From: Roseiarcus sp963741405
Lineage (GTDB): Bacteria; Pseudomonadota; Alphaproteobacteria; Rhizobiales; Beijerinckiaceae
NCBI GenBank assembly: GCA_963741405.1
Contig: CAVUHX010000039.1
Span: 310,001 to 374,000, forward strand
Direction: 5' to 3'
Length of the DNA stretch: 64,000 nucleotides
In this document: in pieces, positions 8,613 to 16,598 of the stretch
Layout: every line of letters begins with the position of its first letter
Position numbering within the stretch: position 1 is the stretch's first letter
Made by a program: the position numbers and the translations under genes
The notes under the pieces: generated by a model
The model's input: only the letters and a program-made list of their open reading frames with translations
Told to the model about the DNA's origin: nothing
Databases searched by the model: none

Positions 8613-8631
8613 GCCGGCCGCGAGGGCCGGC
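8613..8631. terminator. Hairpin downstream of the HiPIP gene
   Basis: GCCGGCC-GCGAG-GGCCGGC forms a 7-bp GC stem 22 bp past the stop of the HiPIP gene, the last gene of the pio-like cluster. There is no T-run, so a terminator role rests on position. Confidence 0.35.
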
Positions 8632-8653
8632 CGGCGTAAGCCGCGAAACCCGG

Positions 8654-8926
8654 TTACTTCGCCGAATAGATGTTGCACCAGCCCTGGGCGGCGACGGTTC
8701 CCTCGACGGTCCTGCATTTATCCGGCGGGATGAACGGTTCGCAGTTGTCGCAACGCTCGTTGCCGTGCGGGTGATCCTGATAGGCGACGTCAGCCTGCGA
8801 CTTCTTCTTTTTCGCGAAAGCCATCTCCGGTGTCCCCGCCACGGCCACTCCGGCGGCGGCGACGGCCACGCCCTTCAACACGTTCCGCCGCGAGACCTCC
8901 GCGGAATAAAGTCGTACCTTCGCCAT
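8654..8926 (-). CDS. pioC: High-potential iron-sulfur protein (PioC-like HiPIP)
   Basis: A 90-residue precursor with a Tat signal (SRRNVLKGVAVAAAG) and a short mature domain carrying exactly four cysteines, Cys59, Cys62, Cys71 and Cys84 (CDNC, KC, GWC). This is the HiPIP 4Fe-4S ligand pattern. HiPIPs shuttle electrons in the periplasm. In Rhodopseudomonas palustris PioC links PioAB to the photosynthetic reaction centre. The ATG at 8926 has a good AAGGAG-like site upstream. Unlike the pioABC order, three genes separate it from pioB. The family is secure; orthology to PioC is inferred from context. Confidence 0.85.
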   Translation of the reverse strand: MAKVRLYSAEVSRRNVLKGVAVAAAGVAVAGTPEMAFAKKKKSQADVAYQDHPHGNERCDNCEPFIPPDKCRTVEGTVAAQGWCNIYSAK

Positions 8927-9015
8927 CTCCACCTTCTCCTTGCTGTTCGACCCAGTTCGGGCCCCTAAGCTCGATCGGCAATTCGTTCGGACGAATGAGG
9001 CTTGGCCTTTTCCCT

Positions 9016-9804
9016 TCATCCTAGCGGAATGTCTCCGCCCATTCGACGCAGGATCGCCTCGGGCGGCGACATGAACCACAATTGATACAGCGTGATCAGC
9101 CACATGGTCGCGAAAGATGCGGCCATCAGCGCCCCGGCTGCGATCTCCACCCAGGCGAAGGGATGGAAAAGCTTGATCAGGTACCAGGAGATGACGTCGA
9201 CGAAGATCGCCGGGAACGGCATGGCGATGATCGTGCACTTGAGCCAGACCGGCCGGACATAGGCGTGACTGAATGCGATCCCGACGATGAAGAATATGAA
9301 AGTGAGACCGAAGAAGTGGATATGCGACACCCTGACCAGGGTCGCGATCGAGGCGCCGGTGTCGAGGCCTGTCACTTTCTTGAGGTTTTCATAGCCCGAA
9401 AGGATCGGCAGATGCGGATTGCGCCCGTCATGACAGGTCATGCAGCGCTTGTCGATAATCGGCTTGATCATCGGGTCGTACACCGACTGGGCCGCCCCTT
9501 CCCGCACCCACTTCAGCAAGACCGTCCGTTCGTCGGGAGGAAGCATGGAGGACATCGGCCCGCTGAGCGCGCTTTCCAGAACCGACCCCTTGCCGCTGCC
9601 GGAATAGGCGACGACGATATCCTCGTAAGTGATCATGCCCGGAGTGCCGCCCGCCCGTCCGGCATAGGTGAAATAGATGTTCAACAGGGCGAACAGATAG
9701 CCCAGTCCGAGCGTGAGCAGCGTCGCCGTGTACAGCACGCGCAGGCTGTAAGGCAGCTCGGAATAATGTCGAAACAAGGCGTGGGGTGGCCGTTCGTCAT
9801 TCAT
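9016..9804 (-). CDS. Membrane-bound monoheme c-type cytochrome of unknown family
   Basis: 262 residues, four predicted membrane helices (roughly 23-45, 162-180, 188-210 and 217-243). A large loop between helices 1 and 2 carries one haem c site, CMTCH at 121-125. Histidines 161, 163, 180 and 214 sit in or at the ends of the membrane segments (SHIHFFG, FSHAYV, LFHPF), which could bind b-type haem. Such an architecture would suit exchange of electrons between a periplasmic cytochrome and the quinone pool; this is inference. The frame is open further upstream, but ATG 9804 gives a sensible N-terminus. It lies between the tetraheme and HiPIP genes. Confidence 0.75.
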   Translation of the reverse strand: MNDERPPHALFRHYSELPYSLRVLYTATLLTLGLGYLFALLNIYFTYAGRAGGTPGMITYEDIVVAYSGSGKGSVLESALSGPMSSMLPPDERTVLLKWVREGAAQSVYDPMIKPIIDKRCMTCHDGRNPHLPILSGYENLKKVTGLDTGASIATLVRVSHIHFFGLTFIFFIVGIAFSHAYVRPVWLKCTIIAMPFPAIFVDVISWYLIKLFHPFAWVEIAAGALMAASFATMWLITLYQLWFMSPPEAILRRMGGDIPLG

Positions 9805-9940
9805 AATCACATCCACCGATCGCGTGCGATACCAGGCTCCCAAACGCTGACGAACAGAGCTCCGGCCACGGCTCCCGATGCTTCCGACGGAATCGCTCCG
9901 TCGAGTCCCAATTCGGAGCTCGTCACCATCGCCCGCGCCC

Positions 9941-11191
9941 TCATTTCTGCGGCACCGCGATGAAGACCACTGGCCGCCCCTTCTGGAAGGCGTAATGCGC
10001 CGCAATTCCCGCGATGTCGTCCTCGGTCAGGATGCTCGACATCGCCGCCATCTCCGGGCTCTTGCGCGCGCCCGACCGGTAGGCTCTGAGGACCTTTTCC
10101 AGGTAGTCGATGCGCTGGCCGGCGAGGGCAGGCGCATCCGGGCGCATGCTGTTGCCGTTGGGGCCATGGCAGCGATCGCATTTCTCCGCCCACTCGTCCG
10201 GGCTCAGCGGCTTCGGGATGTTGACCGGCTTCGGATCGAGACCGGCGTAGTAGGCGGCGAGGTTCTTCATCTCGACGTCATCGAGCTTCTTCGCCTTCGG
10301 CGACATGGTGTCGTCGTCGCGCGTGCCGTCCTTGTAGGCTCTCAGCGCGTTGAGCATGTAGGTGGAGTCCTGGCCGGCCAGGCTCGGCGTCGCCGCTCCG
10401 GTGCTGATCCCCGTTTCGCCATGGCACTTGATGCAGACCGCGAGCACCTCCTTGGCGATCGGCGCGCCGCCCGGGTTCGGCGTTTGCGCTTTGACAAGGC
10501 CCTCGCTCTGCAGCGCGTAGTAGAGAGCGATGTGCTGCAGGTCGAGGTCGCTCAGCGCATCGAGCGCCTTCTTCATGTCCTCGTTCTTCTCGCCGACCGG
10601 CCGATCGCCTTCCTTGTAGGCCTTCATTGTCTCGACGAGGTATTTCGGATTGAGGCCGATGAGGCTCGGCACGCCCTCCTTGTGGCTGACGCCATTGTCG
10701 CCGTGGCATTTGGCGCAGGGCGCCGAGGCGGCCTTGCCCTCTGCGACCGGATCGACGTATTTCGGCGGCGCTCCTTCCGGAGGCGGAGGCGGATCGAGAC
10801 TGCCGTAATAGGCTGCGACCTTCGCCAGCGCATCGTCACTGAAGAATTTCATCAACCGCATATTGTGGACTTCGTCGCCCTCGGGGCGGTTGCCGAGCTT
10901 GAAGGCCCTCAACTCCCGATACAGGTAGACCGGCCGCTGGCCGGCGAGGTTCGGAACGCCCTTGGTCGAGCTGACTCCGTCGGCGCCATGACATTTGGAG
11001 CAGGTCGTGTCGGCGAGTTCCTTGCCGTCGCGAATGTCGTCAGCGTTGGCGTAGACGGGGCGGAGCTCGTCTGGCGGAATAAGCGCCGTCTGGGCAATGG
11101 CGCAGGTCGCGGACAGCGCCAGCACGACGCCAAAGGCCGCCGTCGCCACGAAAGAGAGCAGCGCCTTCTGGTGGATTGCCATTCCCTGCAT
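9941..11191 (-). CDS. Four-domain tetraheme cytochrome c
   Basis: About 416 residues with a signal peptide (FVATAAFGVVLALSATCAIAQ) followed by four class I cytochrome c domains in tandem. Counted from the TTG at 11197, the haem sites are CSKCH 66-70, CAKCH 161-165, CIKCH 255-259 and CDRCH 340-344. Each is followed by a GxxG(V/N)S-type loop, a P-x-L-(A/I)-G motif and a terminal A(A/L)YY helix. This looks like a doubled cytochrome c4. It is a likely periplasmic wire between the decaheme/porin conduit and the inner-membrane proteins. Starts at TTG 11197, ATG 11191 or ATG 11182 are all possible; none has a strong ribosome site. Confidence 0.88.
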   Translation of the reverse strand: MQGMAIHQKALLSFVATAAFGVVLALSATCAIAQTALIPPDELRPVYANADDIRDGKELADTTCSKCHGADGVSSTKGVPNLAGQRPVYLYRELRAFKLGNRPEGDEVHNMRLMKFFSDDALAKVAAYYGSLDPPPPPEGAPPKYVDPVAEGKAASAPCAKCHGDNGVSHKEGVPSLIGLNPKYLVETMKAYKEGDRPVGEKNEDMKKALDALSDLDLQHIALYYALQSEGLVKAQTPNPGGAPIAKEVLAVCIKCHGETGISTGAATPSLAGQDSTYMLNALRAYKDGTRDDDTMSPKAKKLDDVEMKNLAAYYAGLDPKPVNIPKPLSPDEWAEKCDRCHGPNGNSMRPDAPALAGQRIDYLEKVLRAYRSGARKSPEMAAMSSILTEDDIAGIAAHYAFQKGRPVVFIAVPQK

Positions 11192-11321
11192 CCGCAACTT
11201 TTTCTAAATGACCGCCGCCGACCAGTGCGAATGAGGAAACGACCGCCGACCGTGAGGCCCCATGAGGGTCAAATGCGGCAATTTTCCCGCGCTCCTCGCC
11301 CTGCTTCCCTATGCCGCGGTC

Positions 11322-11555
11322 TCATTTGCGCGTCGGGACTTCGGCGGCCGGCTTCGGCGGCGGATGCGTCGTCGGGCAGGCGCGGAAGTAGTTTTGGTAG
11401 GCAAAGTTTCCGCAGGACACGGCTCCGGGCCGCGACAGGTAATTCGAATAGTCGGGGCTGCCGAACTGAAAGGTCGACTGGAAGCCCGCGGGCGCGGGGG
11501 CAACCGTCAAGATCGAAAGCGCCGCGGCCGCTCCGAACGCCAAACCTAGCCTCAT
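11322..11555 (-). CDS. Small secreted protein in the pio-like cluster
   Basis: A 77-residue ORF with a signal peptide (LGLAFGAAAALSILTVAPAPA) and a short mature part of about 54 residues. It is rich in Tyr, Phe and Asn, contains two cysteines (VSCGNF and FRACP) and ends in a Pro/Lys-rich tail. ATG 11555 has GGGGAAGAG upstream. It sits 92 bp past pioB on the same strand. I recognise no family. A disulfide-bonded periplasmic accessory of the porin complex is possible. Confidence 0.6.
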   Translation of the reverse strand: MRLGLAFGAAAALSILTVAPAPAGFQSTFQFGSPDYSNYLSRPGAVSCGNFAYQNYFRACPTTHPPPKPAAEVPTRK

Positions 11556-11646
11556 CGCTCTTCCCCATTCTCGCAGCGGCGCCTGCGCCGAGCCCGTCGT
11601 GACCGGTCTTGCATGTTCGTTCGCCACTTCACCCACGCTGTGCCGC

Positions 11647-14289
11647 CTACCACTTCACCATCAGGCTCGCCATGACGGCCTGCGCGGTGTAGTTCGGATT
11701 GTCGCCGGCCATGAAGATCATGTCCTTGAAGGCAACGGTGCTCGAGTTGAGCGACGAGTACATGTAGGGCGCCATGTTGCCGGTCTGCCAGTTCGTCACA
11801 TTGTTGCGCTCGTACATGTACTTGAGCTGCAGGTAGACGTCGGCCTTGCCGAACTGGACGAGGAAGGCGGGGTCGACCTTGTAGGTCAACGAGGCGTCGA
11901 TATGCCCGTAGGTCGTGTTCTCCGGCGGATAGGCGGGGTTGCCGGCGCTCACGAGGCCGCACGACGTGCCGGAGGGCAAGTTGTTGGCGAGGCAATTCGC
12001 CTCCGGCCCGGTGAGCCAGCTCCCCTGCGCCAGTTCATAGGTTCCGCTCACCTTGAAGATCAGCCTGTCCGGAATGAACTGGAAGGTGGCGCCGAGCATC
12101 CAGGTGTTGACGTTCTCGCCCATGCGGCTGTTGTAGACCGCCAGAGTGTTCAAGTTGGAGCTCGAGCTCGACGTGCCCACCAGCACCTGGTTTATATTCT
12201 CGAACGAGTAGGCGGCCGTCAGCGACACGCTCGGGTTGAACGCCCAGTCCGCTTCGATTCCGGCGTTCCAATGGTAGTCCTGGTTCAGGCCCAATCCGTT
12301 GCCGCCGGCCGCGATCAGCGATGGATCGGCTGGATAATAGTCGAAGCGCCAGCCGCCGTTCGGTGACAGAATGAGGCCGGATACCGGGGTCGTGTAGTCG
12401 AGGTAGAGCGTGCCGGCGTTGCGCGTGCGATTGGCGATGTTGTAGTCGCGCAGGTAGGGATTCTCGGTATAGCCCGTGGCGGTTGGGGACACGCCCGCAA
12501 GCATCACGTTGCCGATGAAGTCCTGCCAGTTATAGTTCGAGTAGTGGCGCCATCCGAGGAGCTCGTTGAACCGAATGGCCAGCCAGTCGGTCGGATGGCC
12601 CGTGGCGAACAGCTTCGCCTGCCATTCGTTGGTCATGTTCGCGGCATATTGCGAGTAGTCGTACTGCTCCCAGCCCAAGCTGCCGCCGATCGTCGCCCAT
12701 GATGCCGGGTTCCAGGTCACCTGCTCCGCGGCGTCCTGCTTGGTGTAGGACGAGAAGAGGGTCGTGTGCGGCGCGTAGCTGCCATTGCCGACGTTGGCGT
12801 TCGCGCCCCCTCCAGTCACACTTGTCGCGATCGCGGAATCGTTGACGATCCAGTTGGAGAGGGTCAGCGGCGCCGTGGTGTTATCGTAATTATAGTAGCG
12901 GTAGCTCAGCTTGTTCTGAACGTTGGGAAGGATCTGGGTCGTCACGACGTTGTTGAACAGCATCGTGTTGATCTGGCCGTCGAGGCTGGAACGCGGCGTC
13001 GGCGAGAGAGCGTAAGTCTTCGGCGCCGACGTGCCGACGTAGAAGGGGCCCGGATTGATGGTCATCGGGATGAACGCTTCGTTCTGCGTCATCGCGTTGT
13101 ATGAAAAGGTCCCCATGTAGCGGTTGTGCTTGAAACCGGGAAGGTCGACGCCGACTTGGGCCGTGACCGCGTTCGACGCGTTGTTCGGCTCGGTCCCCAT
13201 CAGCCCCTCGCCGTAGCAGTTATTGACCTTGGTCGTCGTCGCGATCGGACAATTTGGCACGCCGGCGACCGGACTTCCCGGTCCGCCGAACGGATTCATC
13301 GCGGCGAACGAATTGATCGAGTCTGTGTAGATCGACGCGTTATACTTGACGAGACCGTTCCACTTCATGCCCCAGGGCGAGATGCCGTAATATTCGCCCA
13401 TGATCGAAGCGTTCTGGGTGTAGTCGTCGACCGGCATCGGCACCTGCGCCATCGGCGTCGCGGTGCCGGTGCTGAACAGCATGCCCTCTTCCTGGACGCC
13501 ATAGCGGTGCTCGTCGCTGTAGCTGGCCTGGAAATCCCAGTTCGGCGACGGCGTCCAGCGATAGTCGACTTCGCCGGCGTCGCGCTGGATCCCGAGGTTG
13601 ATCCGGTGAACGTTGCCGAGCACCGTGGTCTGAACAGGCGTCACGCCCTTCGCGCAGGCGATCTTGCCCGTCTGGCCGGGCAGGAAGCAGCCGAGCGGCT
13701 GGTTGGTGGTGGTGCCGGGCAGCTGATTGATGACAGGCACGGTCGAATTGTTGCCGGCGCCGGTCGCCGGCGTTCCGCCGTTGAAGATCCCCCTGTAGAG
13801 TTGCTGAACGACGCCCGGCGGAATGTACAGGCTCGTGCCGCCGACCCCGTAATACGGCGTCAAAGCCGTGTTGCTGCGCAGGTCAGGGACCGAATAATAG
13901 CCGAGGTTCAGATATTGCTGTCCGGGCTGGTTGAGGTCGACTTCATAGGCCTGATTGTTGGTGCCGACGTTCTGTCCCAGGGCTTCGAACGTGTACTTGT
14001 AGTCGTAGCCTTGCGCGCCGAGGTCGAAGAAGTTCAGGAAGACGGGGTTGGTCAGCGTGCCGTACTGGTTGAACTTGGCCGCGCTGTTCGAGCGCGAGTT
14101 TCCCGGCTTTTCAATGAACGCCTGGGCGCCGAGGTCGACTGAGCCGTGAGTCATCGACCAGCCTACGGCCTCCGGAGAGGACAGGGCCGGCAGGGCGGGC
14201 GCCACATCGGCTGCGGAGGCCGTTCCGATCGCAGCGAGGCTGGCGGTGAGAGCCGTACCCGCAAGAAACAGTTCCCGTATCGCTTTCAT
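11647..14289 (-). CDS. pioB: MtrB/PioB-family outer-membrane beta-barrel porin
   Basis: An 880-residue precursor with a signal peptide (LFLAGTALTASLAAIGTASA) and a long beta-strand-rich body with alternating aromatic residues. It ends in MASLMVKW, a typical outer-membrane beta-signal. Family features include EAVGWSMTHGSVDLG at the mature N-terminus, repeated NxLSYRYYNYDN-type strands, and SLTAAYSFENINQ. Three spaced cysteine pairs lie in putative loops. MtrB/PioB barrels sheathe a decaheme cytochrome to carry electrons across the outer membrane; the partner is encoded 100 bp upstream. ATG 14289 is chosen because the signal peptide begins there. Confidence 0.92.
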   Translation of the reverse strand: MKAIRELFLAGTALTASLAAIGTASAADVAPALPALSSPEAVGWSMTHGSVDLGAQAFIEKPGNSRSNSAAKFNQYGTLTNPVFLNFFDLGAQGYDYKYTFEALGQNVGTNNQAYEVDLNQPGQQYLNLGYYSVPDLRSNTALTPYYGVGGTSLYIPPGVVQQLYRGIFNGGTPATGAGNNSTVPVINQLPGTTTNQPLGCFLPGQTGKIACAKGVTPVQTTVLGNVHRINLGIQRDAGEVDYRWTPSPNWDFQASYSDEHRYGVQEEGMLFSTGTATPMAQVPMPVDDYTQNASIMGEYYGISPWGMKWNGLVKYNASIYTDSINSFAAMNPFGGPGSPVAGVPNCPIATTTKVNNCYGEGLMGTEPNNASNAVTAQVGVDLPGFKHNRYMGTFSYNAMTQNEAFIPMTINPGPFYVGTSAPKTYALSPTPRSSLDGQINTMLFNNVVTTQILPNVQNKLSYRYYNYDNTTAPLTLSNWIVNDSAIATSVTGGGANANVGNGSYAPHTTLFSSYTKQDAAEQVTWNPASWATIGGSLGWEQYDYSQYAANMTNEWQAKLFATGHPTDWLAIRFNELLGWRHYSNYNWQDFIGNVMLAGVSPTATGYTENPYLRDYNIANRTRNAGTLYLDYTTPVSGLILSPNGGWRFDYYPADPSLIAAGGNGLGLNQDYHWNAGIEADWAFNPSVSLTAAYSFENINQVLVGTSSSSSNLNTLAVYNSRMGENVNTWMLGATFQFIPDRLIFKVSGTYELAQGSWLTGPEANCLANNLPSGTSCGLVSAGNPAYPPENTTYGHIDASLTYKVDPAFLVQFGKADVYLQLKYMYERNNVTNWQTGNMAPYMYSSLNSSTVAFKDMIFMAGDNPNYTAQAVMASLMVKW

Positions 14290-14389
14290 CTTACTCTGCC
14301 CCTGCCGGAAGCACCGCGCCGCCCCTCGGATGTCGCGCTGCTCACGGTCTATTGGAGTTCTCTCGTCGCCTCTAAAATCGCCGCTCAAC

Positions 14390-16073
14390 TCACCTTTGGA
14401 ACAGCTGTCCCGCCGGCGAATTCGACCCGTGCACGAACGTGTGGCAGTTCTGGCACGAGCGGTTGACCGACTGGACCGTCATCGGATTGCCCGGGTTGCC
14501 GTGGCCTGGGCCCATGTGGCACGACTGGCAGAGCCGCGGACGCTGCATCACCAGCATGTACTCGTTCACCGAGCCGTGCGGATCGTGACAGTTGAGGCAG
14601 TTGTCGCGCACCGGCTCGTGCTCCCACAGGAACGGCCCGCGCTTGTCGGCATGGCACTTGTAGCAGGTCTCGTTGACCGACGCCTCGCGCAGGAGCCCAT
14701 CGGTCGCACTGCCGTGCGGGTTGTGGCAGGAAGAGCAGACCACCGACCCGTTCATCAGCGGCATGTGCGACGAGTTCACCATCTTGGCGCGCACGTCCTT
14801 GTGGCACTGGAAGCACACTTCAGGCTCCGTGCTCTTGGCGAGCTGGAACTTGACCGACACCTTCTCCATGACCCGGTGGCAGTTGGTGCAGGCGAGGTCG
14901 CGCGTCTGGTGCGTGCTGCCGTCCCAGTAGGTCCGGTCGCCCCGCTCATGGCAGCTCAGGCAGATCGCGTTGCGGTCGGCGACGGAGAGCGACGAGTCTT
15001 TGCCGAACGTGATGATGTCGTCCGAGTCCTTTGTCATGGCGTGCTTCGAACCGGGCCCGTGGCAGCTCTCGCAGCCTTCCTTCTCCTGTGCGTCGCGCGG
15101 GTGGTGCAAAAAGATCTGCCCATGGAGCGTCTGCTCGAAGTTGCCATACTGGCTGCGATGGCAGTTCAGGCAGACCTGCGACCCGACATAGGTCGCCGGA
15201 CCGATGTCCTTGGCCTCGGCCGCCGGCTTCTTCGCCTTCGGCGCGGCGGCGGCGGCGGCGAGCACGACCGGCTTCGAATTCGGGCTCCGCCTTGGCGCCC
15301 TGATTGGCATGCAGGCCGGCGTGAATCGCGTCGGCGGGGGCTGAGCCCGTGGCGCCGTTCGCGAAGCTGGCGAGCGTGGAATAGGCGTTCCCGCCCGCGT
15401 GGGCAGAACCGTGCAATCCCGAATGAATGGCGTCGTCGGGCGCCTGTCCCTGAACCGCGCCGGAAGCGTCGCCCTTGAGGAAACTGCTCAATGTCGAATA
15501 GGCGTCCCCTCCGGACTTGGCCGAGCTGTGCAGACCCGAATGGATGGCGTCGTCGGGCGCCTGACCCTGGACCTCGCCGGACGCGTCGGCGACCCGGAGG
15601 AATTTGCCGAGCGCCTTGTAAGCGTCGCCGCCGGACCGGCCGGCGGCATGGATGGCGTCGTTTGGCGCTTGAGCCTGCGCCTGGGAGGAGGGCAGGGGGA
15701 CGGCGCCGGAGGCGTCGGCCACCTGCACGAAACGGGCGAGCACGGCGTAGGAATGGGTCTCGGAGGCCGCCGCGGAGCCGGGCGGCGACTTGTTCGCCGG
15801 TTCAGCGAAACTCAGCGAAACGACGCGCTGGGTTTGAACGAAATCCTGCAAGGCGGCGAAGGCGGCGCCCGCGGTGCGGACGGGAACATCCGGCGTCGGC
15901 CCGGCGAAGACCGGCTGACCGACGACGAACGCCCCCGCGACGAAGAGGCGGGTCGTGAGAGCCAGGGTGGGGATCGACTTTTTTGCGGCGGCGCGTTGGA
16001 CGCGCTTTGCAAACTTTCGACGGGACGGCGGGGCGAGGAAAACGTTCAACGCTTTTCGAATTTTCCCGGTCAT
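14390..16073 (-). CDS. pioA: PioA/MtrA-type decaheme cytochrome c with N-terminal repeat extension (frameshifted)
   Basis: Two frames together encode one protein of about 560 residues, close to R. palustris PioA. The first (from 16073) has a basic N-terminus, a signal peptide (LFVAGAFVVGQPVFA) and a repeat region; the second (to 14390) has ten CXXCH haem sites, from VCLNCH to SCQNCH. The frames must join within an Ala-rich linker near 15.23-15.30 kb, and the sequence carries one base too many there. MtrA/PioA proteins sit in the porin and carry electrons across the outer membrane. The ~200-residue extension is a PioA hallmark absent from MtrA. The frameshift could be an assembly error or real inactivation. 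It is first in the cluster and divergent from lysR. Confidence 0.88.
15321..15752 (-). repeat. Tandem repeats in the PioA N-terminal extension
   Basis: Within residues 108-251 of the PioA precursor a 35-39-residue unit recurs about four times. Each unit has GG(D/N)AYxxLxxF, then DASGxVQG, then QAPxDAIH. The APxDAIH cores begin at residues 136, 172, 211 and 246. Two weaker copies of the AYxxLxxF part occur upstream. Confidence 0.8.
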
Positions 16074-16598
16074 TCCCGCCTCGTCATTCTCTCGCCGATT
16101 TCGTTCGCCTGTTGGAATCGGTGCGCCGCAACGTTAACGCTCTTTTGCCGTCGATCAATACTTTGAGAGGATCGATCCGAAAATTGGTTCTACCTGTCAC
16201 ATTTTGGCCACATGGCCAAATTGCGGCGTTCATAGAAGTCCGGCTGGCGGACGATACCTCGGCAACCCGATTTCTCCACTCAATTCAGCGACAAAACAGC
16301 GCAGGCGTATACATGGAAATAGATCGTCAGGTTCCCGTTATTCTGTTTTCGCAACACATTGATGCCAGGAATAGAACAATCTTTTGATTGCTTGGAGCGC
16401 CATCGCGCTCCGCCCATTCGACCCGTTGAAACCGAAGGAGTTGCGCGCACCTTCTCGGCCATGAGTTTCTGGTTTACCGAATTGCCGGGGTGTCCGAGCA
16501 AAAGGTCGAGGAACGGGTGGGAATGGTTGCGCCGCTTGCCATCCATCGCGATTCGTCATCAGATCGGACAGTGAGACTGTTCTCCGTCGAGAAGACAA
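16074..16598. other. Intergenic region between divergent pioA-like and lysR genes
   Basis: 525 bp without a credible gene; short frames here have no family resemblance. It is less GC-rich than its surroundings and must hold the pio-like and lysR promoters. The main visible element is the palindrome at 16203-16220. I looked for an FNR/FixK-type TTGAT-N4-ATCAA box and did not find one. Confidence 0.7.
16203..16220. promoter_or_regulatory. Palindrome upstream of pioA-like gene, candidate LysR site
   Basis: TTTGGCCA-CA-TGGCCAAA is a perfect inverted repeat with 8-bp arms, about 130 bp upstream of the pioA start and in the region shared with the divergent lysR gene. Its T-N12-A symmetry is close to LysR-type operators. 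Function is inferred. Confidence 0.45.

Noticed and set aside
12766..14142. Plus-strand frames antisense to pioB
   Set aside because: Antisense of a beta-barrel gene, repetitive Arg/Val content, no ribosome sites.
16280..16598. Short ORFs in the pioA/lysR intergenic region
   Set aside because: Mutually overlapping, no conserved motif; the region is better explained as promoter DNA.
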